Source: Pelargonium cotyledonis (lineage: Eukaryota; Streptophyta; Magnoliopsida; Geraniales; Geraniaceae). From it: 39,807 nt of DNA. The stretch covers positions 1 to 39,807 of the forward strand of contig JAYMTA010000119.1 in assembly GCA_036897625.1 (NCBI GenBank), read 5' to 3'. Position numbers and translations under genes: made by a program. Of the stretch, positions 27,364 to 38,941 are shown piece by piece. The notes beneath the pieces were generated by a model. It saw only the letters and a program-made list of their open reading frames with translations, did not search any database and had not been told where the DNA came from. Within the stretch, counting starts at the first letter, position 1; each line of letters starts with the position of its first letter.

Positions 27364-30046
27364 TATTGTGCGATAAAAGTTTAAATCATTTCGGTATTTT
27401 TGAGTTGACACTATTTTGTTCATTAAAAATAAAATAAAATTGTTTACCAAATAAAATCTTGTGTGCAACCCAGCCCATCTTAAGTGCAAGGACCCAACCA
27501 CCAGAAGCCCATTTTTAATTAGCCCATTTCGTGTATGCTGACGGTATATAAGATTTGGCCTCCATCATTAGTTATAGTTTATGTATTCCAACGTTTTGAG
27601 TCACTGCAAACATTTTGCTTTGAAACTTGCTAGTCTCGCGTCACTTATATACAATGTGCATACATTGTCTGTGAAACTTGCGTTTCGAGAGTCACTTATA
27701 TTTCACTCTTAAAAATGCAAACATTGCGAGCCTCCACTCCTACACGTGCAGATGTTGCGAGTTTGGTAAGTCACTTTGTATTATATATGAGCATCGAGTC
27801 ACTTATGTATTCCACTCCTACACGTGTGAACCCAATGAGTCGTGACCTCGTTGAGTACTGTTTGGTCTTTCCAACATATTCTCATCGGATATTCTTTTGT
27901 TTGAGTACGTGGTTATCAATGTCAATTGAGAATTTCATTAGCTCTCCCTTCTCCTATATCTCATTATTCTTGGATTTCATAGGTTTAGTGTTTTCAATTA
28001 ACTTTTGATTTGGGGTATGACATATTCTCCCTTTTTCTTTCATTATAGTGTACATGGCACATTCTCTTATCATCTTTTGAGATTGATTCTTTTGCTAGTG
28101 ATATACAATTATTATCATAGCCAATAAACAAGAGTACATAAAGTCCTTCAATAATAGAGAGTAGGTTCAATTGGACTATACTTTAAACCAGTACTTCAAC
28201 TTAATTTGAACTTAGATACTATAATTCAAGTTAATTTTCACATAATAAAAATATTAATGAGTGTGAAAGCAAAGTAATTTATACTTGAAATGGAATTGTC
28301 AATCAGAGATGATATATAGGGTAGTTTGTTTGTGCAAAAAGGAAACATTTGGTGGAATATCTCCATTGCTGAACTGGACAATAAAGCATAGATTTAGCAT
28401 TTGGTTCTAATGTCCACATGCTAGTTTGTACGGTCTCATTTCCCACATGAAAATTTTCCCGTTACGCTCAATATACCGTTTCAGATCCATTTAAATGAAC
28501 AAAATATAACATGAGAGTAAAAATATATTTCTGATTGTTGGAATACGTAATATATAAAGATAAGTTGTAAATATGAAGAATAATAAATTTATTTTTCTTT
28601 TTTTATCAGCAAGAATGTCAATTTCCTAGTGAAAGTCTCTCTCATTATCTAGAGATGTGATGTATTCTTACAAACCAGTGTCGATAACATGACAACGCAA
28701 GATTAGTTGATGAGGATGTGGGGTCATATATATTGGGTTCATAACTTGTTTTCTATGTGTTTTCTTCCTGTGCGCTAGACATTAGGACGTTTAGCACAAC
28801 CTCAGGTGTTTTAAAGAGTCTATTGAACTTTCAAGAGCAACCACTTTCTAACCTGGTGCCCTAGTGACTCGTATACTAGATGTGTTTGTGGTCATGTTGC
28901 CCATTCTAGCTCTAGGAGTTGGACACGCAATCTTAATTGCCCCTCTCCCAGTGTAGAGAGTGTAGACTTGGCCCTCTATGGTATAAGCCTAGTGTAAAAT
29001 GCCTTAGTGAGATCCGGACAAACATGAAGACCTAAGATTGTGCTTAATCACGTCCCTCGTGTGGAAAAAGGCACATAACTCACATGGTTGAGTGTCCAAA
29101 CAAACAGTGCAAAGTGAAAGATCGCGCAAGAGGTATGACGCAAATGAATTTTCTTGTTGATACTAAGTTTTGCGATGCAGCAATAACTCGTTGCAGCGAA
29201 ATTCAAAAAAAATTGTTTGCTTTAACTGCTAACATACATGTTGCGCATTGTGGCTAAGCTATATTTTTGCAACGACCCTCTCCCTTTTAGCCCACCATGT
29301 TGGGTTGTGTGACGGGTTTGCTTGCAATGAGTCTTTACAAGGCGAATTCCTTAAGCGTTTACCTTGAGTTAGTTTTCATGGGTGCCACTTGAGTGAATTT
29401 TCTTTGATGAGCTCCTTGGTGTATGTATCATATTGTTTTCGATTTTATCTATGAGTTTAAGTTTGTTATTATATGATTTTTTTTAAAGTTATTATTTGAT
29501 ATTAATTGAAGAAAAATAGCACTACACATATTATTTATTGTATACGTATAAAAAGAGATTCGTATAGCGATCACATAGAACTATTCCATGACAAATAATT
29601 AATAGTGTATGTCAATTCAATACCATTTCAATTGCAGAGGGAACATCATATTCGAATCATTTAAAGTGGGTACGTGGTATCATCATTTTGTAAGAGTGTA
29701 TCTTTTGGTTCTTCTATACAATGTGTCGGTGGCTAATTGTTCACTAAATCCAATATATAAATTACCAAAATCTCATAACAAACAATGTGTGATAAATTAC
29801 GAAAAAGGTTAAAAGCTTAGAAGTCACGCAACAAGTTGTTGGTACGTCCAAAAGAAGACGCTAAAAAAAACTGATGTGCAAGTTCTACTATGAATTCCAT
29901 TATGTTATAGTGAAGCAAACATATTTAAAGATAAAAAGGACATAACTCTGGATTCTCTGCAACTCCACGCCTTAAAGATTCACTTGCTTGTTCAAGTTGG
30001 CAATGATCGAACTCAATATAATTGGTGCTACATGTCAGGAGTCGAT
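27364..30046. other. Gene-free AT-rich region
   Basis: No gene could be supported across this stretch. It contains a small degenerate tandem repeat (listed separately). The segment about 28600-29460 has more balanced composition and could be an old transposon body, but I recognise no protein motif in any frame. Confidence 0.5.
27618..27830. repeat. Degenerate local repeat cluster
   Basis: GAAACTTGC recurs at 27622 and 27673 (period 51). TCACTTAT(A/G)T recurs near 27641, 27691 and 27799. CACTCCTACACGTG recurs at about 27734 and 27813. These are decayed copies of a roughly 50-100 bp unit. Confidence 0.55.
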
Positions 30047-30191
30047 CGCTAGATGTTGTTTTAGTTTAATCTGAAATCTTGGAATCGAGTTTCAAATATA
30101 CAGTTATGCTAAAATTTATTGAGAAAAGATTTGGTGTTCTTATGGTTATTTTCGACTCGAATGAGAATTTATTTGTAGTGCGGTATTTCTT
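30047..30191 (+). repeat. tRNA-derived SINE-like copy B
   Basis: This is a diverged relative of the copy at 551-703. It keeps GTTGTTTTAGTTTAA, a decayed B-box (TCGAGTTTCAAAT, about 30085-30097), CAGTTATGCTA, and GACTCGAATGAGAATTT in the same order. Confidence 0.5.
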
Positions 30192-30367
30192 AATGGTGTT
30201 GATCAGTGTTGGTCGCAGTATATCGAGACTAGAATAACTCTACTCGATAACTTATAATGTCTAAATATTTTATGGCTAAAAAAGCAAAAAAGAAAAAAAG
30301 TACAAAATTAAACTTGAGTTTCGATCAACCTATCAATTTTGACTTTAATAAAATGATGATAGCATCT

Positions 30368-30590
30368 TTTTTTTTTTTTTTTATAAGCGAGGGACAGCAG
30401 GCCCGCTTTATAGGCCCGTGTTTTCCAACCCCCGGGAGCATCACCATGTTAGTTGTTAGTTCTCTTAAACCCATAAATCCCTTTCCATACTGTCGGCAAG
30501 GAGGCTCGAATCTGAGACCTCAAAGAAAATCTAAAGCGTATCAATCGCTTGATCCATTATGCCTTGGTAATAACATCTTTTTATAAGTTG
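30368..30590 (-). repeat. Second SINE-like insertion, minus orientation
   Basis: Read on the minus strand it has an A-box-like TGGATCAAGCGATTG, a B-box-like AGATTCGAGCC about 45 bases later, and a 3' poly(A) tail (T-run at about 30368-30383 on the plus strand). The words CATCTTTTT and TATAAG occur at both edges and may be remnants of the target duplication. It is unrelated in sequence to copies A and B. Confidence 0.5.
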
Positions 30591-30638
30591 ATTAGTCATA
30601 AAGATCAAGTTCTACATGCCATTTTATCAAAAAAATTA

Positions 30639-32127
30639 GGGATAACCCTTTTTTTTTTGTATCCAGGCTTTGGCCGAATACTTAATTTAGTATCCAAACT
30701 TTTATTCTGTCCTATGGAGTACCCAAACTATTATTTTGTACCCAATTTAATATGCATATTTTAATTTTGAACTCAATCTAGTACCTACTGTCTCATTCCG
30801 TCATTTTGTCATTAAGTCTCACTTACGCGGACAAAAATCTATCTCATTCTTCAGTTTCCATCAAGCCTCTCTCCCATCATCGTTCTCAGCCATGGGGAGT
30901 CACCGGAAAACAGAGGACATGGCGTCCGACGATGGGGCGTTACCACCTCCGAGACCCTCAGCTTCCTCCCAAGCCTGAGCTCGCCGTAGTCCGTCGTTCG
31001 AGGCTAGCTAGAGCTCGTCGTCGTCCGTACGCCCTCTCGCCCTCTCGCCGGTCACATCAATGTGGTCCTCACCGCCTCCGATAACCCTTCCCTCTCTTCC
31101 GCCGACAAGCAGCAGGTCTGACCGTCCATCTCCTTCGTCCGACGTGATCTCGTGGTGTGGTATCGTGGTGGCTTCGTCTCCCGCAAGCAGCATCGATCCA
31201 GATCTGGGCTCCTCCATCTTCTCTTACCCTCTCGCTCTCCGGTTACAGTGAGCTGCGCGGCCTCGATCAGCCCAAGCCACCACCGGCGACGGCAGCGCGC
31301 CCCTCTCCCAACGACGATGAAGCCAGATCTAGACCGGACCTGTCTCCCTTAGATGGCTCTGTTGGCCGATGAAGACGAGCTCTGGCGGCTTCGACCTTTC
31401 CGACCGAGGGATCTGCAATGGCCAGATCCAACACCGTCGATCCGGCTAGATGCGTTGGATCCCTACTCTGCAAACCCCACCGTCGATCAATAATTTTTAA
31501 ATTTTTGACTATTTTGTAGACTCAAATATGTTGAAGCCTTGAATATTTTAGATTGTAATTAGATCTGTAATGTCATTCAAATATGTTGTTGAAGCCTTAT
31601 CTACAAATATGTTGTGTATTGAAAAAATGGTTAACCCAAAAAATTATGATTCAAGGTTTCAAGAGTATGTTTTGGAATCTTTTTTGGAAATTATGAAGTG
31701 TTCTGTAAATGCAATTTTTTGAGAAATTAGGATATATTTTGTTTGGTTTATTTTTTAGATATGAAAATTCAACTCATGCATTTTCGGTCGGCGGAAAACT
31801 CAATTCGTGAATTTTTCGGTCGCGAAAAACTCAACTCATAAATTTTTCGGTGTGGAACATTCATTTATTAAATTAAAAAAATATATTCAAGTCAGCAAGA
31901 CACGTCAGTAAAAAATATTGTATGTTTTGCCACGTGGATGCCACGTAATCAAAATGGACCAGCTCAGCATACCACGTCAGCAGTTAGCGGTGAATTGGAC
32001 GAAATTTGACGGTGAGTACTACATTGAGAACAGAATAATAGTGTGGGTACTCAATTGGGCATAATCAAGATTTGGATACTAAATTGAGTTTTCGTAAAAA
32101 GTTTGGCTACCAAAAAAGGGTTATCCC
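30639..32127. mobile_element. Long-TIR DNA element with GC-rich cargo
   Basis: Termini are GGGATAACCCTTTTTT on the left and its inverse AAAAAAGGGTTATCCC on the right. The arms remain alignable for about 180 bp, sharing inverted ACCAAACTTT-type words and the TACTCAATTGGG/CCCAATTTAATA blocks. The centre (about 30860-31490) is sharply richer in G+C than the arms or flanks and has several overlapping open frames. I recognise no protein family and no transposase. It resembles the PPR-bearing element in layout, though not in terminal sequence. No clear target duplication was found. Confidence 0.72.
30860..31490. pseudogene. GC-rich cargo inside the TIR element, origin unknown
   Basis: Open frames of 60-90 codons exist in several frames on both strands, rich in Ser, Pro and Arg. 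None starts or ends in a convincing way and none matches a family I know. Composition alone suggests that this is captured sequence, possibly the GC-rich first exon of a host gene. Confidence 0.4.
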
Positions 32128-32889
32128 AATCTGGATATAAGTTTTGTTTTATTTGAAGATGGCTTAAAACTGTGAATTTCACTAATAATAAAACTCAGGC
32201 CACAAAAAAAAAAATCGCCATGAAAAATGCTTGCACCTCTTAATCATCTCACCAAATACCAAATGAAATCAAATCTCAACAAAAATAAAACCTGAACTTA
32301 GATCAGTCAGAATTCAATCCACATAGTTCGCCGCTGCCAGAGGTTCTAAACCTAAGTCGACACTAGGTGACGTAGCCCGCGCTTTTTCCTCTTTTTCTGT
32401 CACTTCTCTCCGAGCCACTCTCTTTGTTGGCGACAATATCGGCTCCTAGATCATCGAGTTGGTCAAGGAGGTCCACTCCAGCTCATCTGTCTTTCTCTGC
32501 ACACATCTTCTTTTGTATGCACATTATATGCTTTTACTTTTTTTGATGTTGTTTACTTGTATCAGATAGAGCTTAGTGAGTTCGATTCTGTTGTTTTTTT
32601 CTTTTTTTATAATTGTGATTGTTGTGAAAGTAATTCGAATCAGAATTTATCAAACAATATGTGAGGTAGATCTGAGATAGATGCTTCACTAGAAGTATAA
32701 GATTATGGCAACCATATTTGAGAAATTTGTGGTTGGAGTATAAAATTTGGTGAGTTGGATATGCAGAGAAAAGAATGAAGAAAGCAAAATAGGAAGATGG
32801 TAAAAGTGTAAATGATGAAAAGTTCAAAGGACAAACTAGTAAAACTATTTTTTTTAAAATAATGAAATAATATTTTGACCAATTAAATA
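32128..32889. other. Non-coding stretch with a short GC-richer patch
   Basis: The patch at about 32320-32520 is less AT-rich than its surroundings, and the rest is AT-rich. No reading frame with family resemblance is seen. A sequence at 33060-33195 ending GAAAGTTCAATAACC looks like one terminus of another TIR element that could extend leftward here, but I did not find the matching arm. Confidence 0.4.
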
Positions 32890-32973
32890 GTGACACGTGT
32901 TTTCTTATTTAATTTAAAAATAATTATTATTATAAGTGTCATGTGTATATATCATTATTTATTAAATTATTTT
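32890..32973. repeat. Direct repeat, copy 1
   Basis: It begins GTGACACGTGTTTTCTTAT on its right-hand bases and ends ATTAAATTATTT. The same 83-base arrangement recurs at 33381-33463. Each copy also has TGACAC near its start and GTGTCA about 40 bases later, an internal inverted pair. Confidence 0.8.
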
Positions 32974-33380
32974 AAGAATCCACGTCAACCGCAACATGTT
33001 TTAAAATTAAAATTTAATTGTTTTTAAATAACACGTCAACGCCCGGTCAACAAGCTTAACAATAAGTTAAGTTGAACTAACGGAAAACTAAATTGACCCA
33101 AAATATCAAAATTCAGAAACTTAATTGGCTTAATTAAAATTCATGCACTAAAACAATGTTTTTTGAAAGTTCAATAACCTATTAGACCTTTAATTCTTTA
33201 TTTTATAGCTTAAGTGGATCCCACAACTTCAATTTTATTCCCGTTAAATAATAAGAACATTTATGACATTGGGCCTACCTTTTCACCTTTAAATGCTAAC
33301 TTTTTTTCTTCTATGCGGTAAATGAGAATATAATACAAACTATAGGACAAATTGCATCAACCCTATAGGGTATTGACTAT

Positions 33381-33463
33381 GTGACACGTGTTTTCTTATT
33401 TAATTTAAAATTAATAAGTATAACAAGTGTCACATGTATATATCGTTAATTATTAAATTATTT
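33381..33463. repeat. Direct repeat, copy 2
   Basis: This is a second copy of the segment at 32890-32973, in the same orientation, differing by a few substitutions and small indels. The sequences flanking the two copies do not match. Confidence 0.8.
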
Positions 33464-34130
33464 CATTCGCGCGGAATGATGAAAATGTGGTCTTTCTCTC
33501 TATTGAGAGTGCCTCCAGGGCTTTTTTGTGCGGCGGTGCCTTTAGGGCTTTTTTGTGTAGTGGTTTGGGCGGCTTGCAGTAGTGACGGCGTAGAGCGTGG
33601 ACTGGAAGAGGGTGTTGGTGCGACGACAATCTCCAGAGAAAGCTTAGAGGTGTTGTGTGTGGGTGAGGCAGCGGCGGTCTCAATCGGAGATGGAGAAGGA
33701 GTAGCTGTTCTTGGTCGCAATTGCCTGAGAGGAATTGGATGGGGGTGGTCGCTAAACTGCGGCAAAGGCGAGAAGTGCAAGGAGAGAGGGAGGTCTGGAT
33801 CTGTGTTGGTAGTGCCGGTTAGTGTGGACGGGTTGAGACGGGCTTCGACACCATTGCCGAGGCTGATGGGGTAGGGTCGTTGATTCTGTTGGCAGCGTGG
33901 GGTCCGGATTATTGTACATCGTCAACGCTGTGGTCCTTATGAATGGTACGGGTCGTCTCTGGAGATCGGATGGGGATAGGTCTTGGCCGAGGCCTCATCT
34001 CAGATGCAGAGCTTTCTTCTAGGGATGTATGGTTGACTTGGAGAGTTAGAGTAACTCCCTCTCCCTCCTCGGTTGGGTCTAAGGCCCATCCTTCTCATGA
34101 TCAACAAGGTTGTGGAAAAAAGGTTTTTAA
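33464..34130. other. GC-rich island with long overlapping frames
   Basis: A sudden rise in G+C starts at the edge of the second direct repeat. A plus-strand frame of 146 codons (33434-33874, non-ATG start) overlaps a minus-strand frame of 105 codons. The plus reading repeats the phrase PxGLFC in its first 45 residues because of a short DNA duplication (GGGCTTTTTTGTG, twice). No family is recognised. Captured or retroposed gene material is one explanation. Confidence 0.4.
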
Positions 34131-34812
34131 ATGAAGAAATTAAAAACACGTGAACGGGACAACAAACCTGATTTTACTTGTGCTTCAAGGAACTCCGATG
34201 ATTTCCAATGGTGGACTCAATATGAATAAGAGGGTGGGAAGAATCTATACGATTTTACGATTAATGGAGCTATGGTGTCTTCTTAGACTAATAAGGCCGT
34301 AAAATTTCAGAGCCTAGAGGGATTAGGATCCTATTTTACTTCTAACGCTTATTGATATTCCAAAAATCTACCCACAAATCAAATTTTGAAATTCAAATCA
34401 GAATCGAACTATCAGCAGGCGCTGCGATGCCACGGCCCATTACTGCGGCGCCACAAGGCATGACCTCTCTGTACTTTACCACGTCGCAGCGCCACTCTAG
34501 CGCCGTGGCGTGGGTTGTATGCTGCAGCGCCCTGAACCTCAGAGAGCTCAATTTTTGGCTTAATTTTTCCCAGTGGGCGCCGCTCCCAGCGCCGATATTG
34601 GCGTTGCGACGTCACTGTCTTCTTGCATTATTGGTCGATGTCCACCTTATTTTTCTTTCATCTCTTCGGCTGGGTTGCCTCCTTGTCAGCACCTTTATTT
34701 AACGTCGTTGATTGGCTCGATGGAATAGCCCCAAAGAGGGACCAAAAACACACCCTTAGCTAAGGGTGTTCACTTTGAATTGATGACCTCCAAGTTAACT
34801 GAAGTCATTCTC
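34131..34812 (-). other. Retroelement sequence downstream of protease (post-pol-like)
   Basis: In the minus orientation this follows the protease frame. It contains GGAGGCAACCCAGC and TTAAATAAAGGTGC words like those found near the 3' end of Athila/Tat elements, after integrase. It also has many GGCGCC/CAGCGCC words (34420-34600). No RT, RNase H or integrase motif was seen. The left border of the retroelement is uncertain. Confidence 0.45.
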
Positions 34813-35235
34813 TCAAGTATAAACCAATTCCATTGGCTTATGACCCTTCTTGTCCTTCCCGTTTGCTAGCGAGATGTTATAGGTTAAAATTTCAGATCCA
34901 ACTAGAAATTCGAGTTGCTCGCTTCTAAAGTCAATACGAGCCTTGACCTTATCTAGGAAAGGCCGCCCCAGGACTAAGGGAAGTTTTGGGTTAGGTTCGT
35001 AATCAACAACGATAAAATCAACGGGAAAGGAAAGCTTACCACAGCTCACAACAAGATCACGTATCATGCCACAAGGGTGTACCACTGAACCATCCAACAA
35101 CTCAATTTCATGGGATGCTTCCTCAAGTCGCACATTATCAATCCTCTTGAAGGTGCTTAGAGGCATGATATTTATAGCGGCTCCGGTGTCGCATATACCT
35201 TCGGACCTAGTGCTTGGTCCAAGCATGCAATACAC
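34813..35235 (-). pseudogene. Ty3/Gypsy retrotransposon aspartic protease
   Basis: The frame holds the retropepsin active site CDTGAAINIMP (about residues 15-25 of the open stretch), then the flap region and KLPLVLGRPFL, the conserved C-terminal hallmark of plant Ty3/Gypsy proteases. The enzyme would cut the retrotransposon polyprotein. This open stretch ends in a stop shortly after the protease, with no reverse transcriptase beyond it. The reading upstream is interrupted before it can join gag, so the polyprotein is broken. Confidence 0.88.
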
Positions 35236-35402
35236 CGCGAAGCATCCAGGGTCTTTTTCTTGTCACAAACTTCTTGTTTCAGCTTCATCTTTTCCTTCTT
35301 GCTCACCTCTTCCTTATCACTCATGCTCTGGCCAACGTTCACTATCATCACTTGCTTTCGAGAGGAATCGCCCAGGGCTATAGTGTCATTTAGGAGTGCA
35401 CC

Positions 35403-37174
35403 CTAGGGCCTAGAATTGATGGATTTTGCTAGTTGGCCAACTTGTGTTTCAAGCTTCCTAAATGCCAATTTTGAATCCTTACGAGAAGCTTGAAGTTCCA
35501 CAATAGCTGAGGTGATCATATCTCTATCCTTCATTAAAGATGCAATGTATTTCTTCATTATGGTTTCAAGATCTTCAACCGATGAGCCTTGGGAAGAAGA
35601 GGTATTCTGCTTGGTCATCATTCGATATTGCTCTACTAGCCTATCGAATCTGGGAGGTACTCTTCCTCTATTTCTTTGTTCTTCGGGTGGAGGTTGGACT
35701 GCATTTTCTAAGTTCCTATAACTTAAATTGGATGTCTACCCCAACCTTTGTTATAGGTATCACTATATGGATCGTCCCGTCTGTTAACATAATTTACCGA
35801 TGCTTCGTTCTCGGAACAACTTTCATAGTCGTGGCCTCCACCACATTTCACACATTGAGCATTGATGTCTGATGAGGCCTTCAGAACTTATTCTTGATTA
35901 ATCAAAATTGATTGGACTTATACTTAAATGAGCTTGATTGCCACGTCAGTTGTGCGATTTCTAATAGAAGCTCCCCCTATAGGTATCTTCACTCGTACGA
36001 TTACTCACAAGAGTGTGGATAATGGATGTTTGCAGGTCAGGGGTCCATATGAGCAGGGATCCGCCACATGTGGAATTCAGGGTATTCTGGAAACTTGGAT
36101 GCAACCCATAGTAGAAGGATTTGAGTTGCTCCGTATCGTTCATCTCATGATGAGGGCAAGACTCAAGCATACCCTTGAATTGCTCCCATGCTTCATGGAA
36201 TGCTTTTGCATGAAGTTGCTGAAAATCCGAGATGGACCTAACCTTCTTTTTCTTCTCCTTGTGCAAAGATAATTTATCCAAAAAAATTTGCACCATGACT
36301 TGCCAAGTGGGGACAGAGGCTAATTGAATTGAGAAAAACCAATCCAATGCACGTTCAAAGAGCGAATAACGGAACATATTCAACGCATTGACTTATTGCG
36401 CTGCGTTGTTGCTATTCAAACTGGCAATGACCTTAATGTACTTGGTTACATGTGTAATGGGGTCTTCATTGCCATTCCCTCTAAATTGGTCAATAGATTG
36501 GATAGCCATCATCCTGACGGGTTTTAGCCGAAGTGCCCAATAGGGGGGGCACTTGAGGTGTCCAATTTCCATATACGTGTTGTTCAACATCTCTCACTCT
36601 TTCTATACCGAAGATTCACGTAGGAAAATTAATATTGGGATCAACTCCCCCTGTGGTTTTTGGCCATTTCCTTGGCCATTAGGCTGCTGCTGAGGCTGCG
36701 GGTTCTCATGGAACTGAATTTCGCCGTTCCTTCCAATTTGCTGATTCTGACCAACTGTCGTAAGTTGTGTTGGTGGCGGCGGTGCTAGATGTTGCTACTG
36801 ATGCTGGTGTTGAAACTCCAATGTTTTCTATAGTGCGGCTTGTAGATTCATAATTTACTACTGTGTATCAAGTTTTTGCTGTTGTATTACAGCTTGTTCT
36901 CCTTGCCACCAACATAGTCCAAATGAGACATCTGAGTTGTTGCCGGGACTTGTGGCGGTTGTGCTGATGAAGAAGTAGGGAGTCATCCAAATTGATGATT
37001 CGAGTCATTAACCCGAGGTGGATCCTCAATAAGTTCAGCACGTTGATGCCCTGGCGTCATAAGATAATCACCCTCCACGTTCAGATGTGGAGGGTCTTGA
37101 ACATTACATGTTTGACTGGGGCCAGACAAAATGTTCAACGGGTTTATAGCGTTTTCTCTTGGGGTGCCGGACAT
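35403..37174 (-). pseudogene. Ty3/Gypsy gag, broken by stops and frameshifts
   Basis: In minus-strand order: an N-terminal frame (37174-36983); a broken low-complexity stretch; a frame with the capsid start (36590-36393, containing FRGNGNEDP); the main capsid block (36383-35961) with RALDWFFS, EAWEQFKGML and FYYGLHP, all typical of the retrotransposon gag domain PF03732; a zinc knuckle CVKCGGGHDYESC near 35854-35816; and a coiled-coil-like C-terminal stretch with VEDLETIMKKYIASL (35621-35403). Several stops and frame changes separate these pieces, so the gene is dead. The knuckle and gag style point to the Athila/Tat branch. Confidence 0.88.
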
Positions 37175-37365
37175 GCTGGGACAGGTACCTTTAACGATGT
37201 TTTTAATCTTACCCTAAAGTATTCTTTCGGGTTCCGGATCGTAAGGAACGAGTTGCTCGTGATGTTTACCCCGAACACTCCGTTGCATACAACAAACCAT
37301 GAAAAAGAACGCAAAACTATAAAAAAATCAACTAACACTAGTACTCCTAAAATCCGCTACCTTAA

Positions 37366-37384
37366 CTCCCCGACAACGGCGCCA
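37366..37384 (-). other. Primer-binding site complementary to tRNA-Asp
   Basis: On the minus strand the site begins TGGCGCCGTTGTCGGGG. This matches the complement of the 3' end of plant tRNA-Asp including CCA, with one mismatch. tRNA-Asp priming is usual in Athila/Tat Ty3/Gypsy elements. It sits 17 bases from the LTR edge, upstream of gag, which fixes the element's orientation. Confidence 0.9.
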
Positions 37385-37401
37385 AAAACTTGGTGTGCGT
37401 C

Positions 37402-38941
37402 TGGAAAGTATACCGGAGTCGACCTCGTAATAATAGGACGGTGAAGTATGAATTGTCGAATCCACAAGGAGTTAGAGGGGGACTCAAAGAGGGGCCTTAG
37501 TGATAGCACGAAGTTAATTAGAAAAAGTAATAAACAAATATCTTGGGAAGTGATGTGTGTGTGCAATTGTGCACAAGCAAAGGAACAGTTTGAAGAACGA
37601 GACAGAGTAATAAGCGCGATTGAAGATTGTGTATCTGGTTGTTTGATGAAAGCGTGAACGGGATGTAGTCAATATCCACATTTTGGTGGGGGTATTGCCT
37701 TGTTCAGTGTAGACTAAATAGCTTAATTACTCTAGCAAACAAAAGTCCACTATACACATGAAAAACGGACCTAGTTATGCTTTACTTGGCGTAAGACGTA
37801 ATCTTACCCAATGGTTTGATCCACTTGAGCTAATCCATGAAATGAGAGAACTCAAGCTAGAATCCGAAATGGGGTTGTACAGGCCACATTAAAGCATTAC
37901 ACCCGCAAACCATTAGAACTAACTATTTTTTCGAATCTACACTTGATCAATAAATGACAACAACCCCACCTCCCTATGACCAACTACATTCCTATCACTT
38001 AAGGATTAGTTAGCCATAGATGTGGTGTCACAAACACAAGCTATGATTAACATGAAAGTTAAATGAATTTGCATTCACGATTAATGAAGGTAACAATAGA
38101 AATTGACAAAACAATTAAAATTGCATTCAAGTTGGAAAAATCAAATCTTTGAACTAATATCCAACAAATGTAAAAGATCTCAATCGGGCCAAAGCCACAA
38201 TATGATCATACAAGATTTCACAACCAAATAGTTTCAATCTAACAAAAATTTTGGGAAATGAAAATGAAAAAGATGAAAATAGACTTGAGAAGCTCTTTGG
38301 ACATCAAGGGGATGTGTGGGAGTAGAGAAGCACACCTAGAACTCTGAACCTCAAGTCAAAAACCGAATCGAAATCCAACCCCTGATCCTTTGGAAGTTTG
38401 ACTTTAAATAGGCAAACAACACAGTGGGCGCCGCAGCGTCAGGCACTGGTGTCGCAGCGCCACAAGAGTCTTGATGAAATTGACCTTTTTGTCGGAGAAG
38501 ATAGTGCGTGTTGACTGGATTTTGAATTTTGAACTTTTGCTGACGTGGCATTGAAGCGTAGAGAGCTGGAGCAATGACGTGGACGGCAACGGTGGCGCCG
38601 CGGCGTCCTGGCTGTGCGCTGTGGCGCCGACTGGCAACTTGTGCTTTTCGATGTTTTGACTTTGATTTTTCGGCATCCAATTGCGTTCTAACCTGTGCTC
38701 TCTGACCTGATTTATCGATAAGCACTAAAACACAGATTATTGAGCACAAATTGAGCTAAAATTATGTAAAAATAACTAAAGTTCACTAAAGTGCAATTTT
38801 CACTAAGCAAATTGAACACAATGCTATCTATATTAGGGCAATTAGTACTCTTTAAGGGCATAAAGAGAACCAAAACAGGGCATAAAAGGAATAAAATGCA
38901 TAATTTAGGGTCGGATAACTAGCACAAAATACGAGTTATCA
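37402..38941 (-). repeat. LTR of the Ty3/Gypsy element (about 1.54 kb)
   Basis: On the minus strand it begins TGATAACTCGT and ends ACTTTCCA, giving TG...CA termini. The primer-binding site lies just past its 3' end. A G-rich polypurine-like tract lies just before its 5' end, which is the signature of a 3' LTR. Inside are several GGCGCC words (38427-38640). The LTR therefore has the features of both a 5' and a 3' LTR. No second copy of it exists in the window to confirm the ends by alignment. Confidence 0.7.

Noticed and set aside
27585..27830. Possible CRISPR-like or satellite array
   Set aside because: Units are few, degenerate and unevenly spaced, and CRISPR is not expected in plant nuclear DNA.
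28600..29460. Possible decayed transposase or copia gene
   Set aside because: Composition is suggestive, but no catalytic motif could be found in any frame.
30257..30586. 109-codon plus-strand frame
   Set aside because: It is formed by A/T runs and the antisense of a SINE-like insertion, with no protein signal.
35961..36383. Host gene encoding a small acidic protein
   Set aside because: Gag motifs, the neighbouring protease, and the primer-binding site show that this is a retrotransposon capsid fragment.
37366..37384. GGCGCC palindrome as a stand-alone regulatory site
   Set aside because: Its position between the LTR edge and gag and its match to the tRNA-Asp 3' end explain it fully as a primer-binding site.
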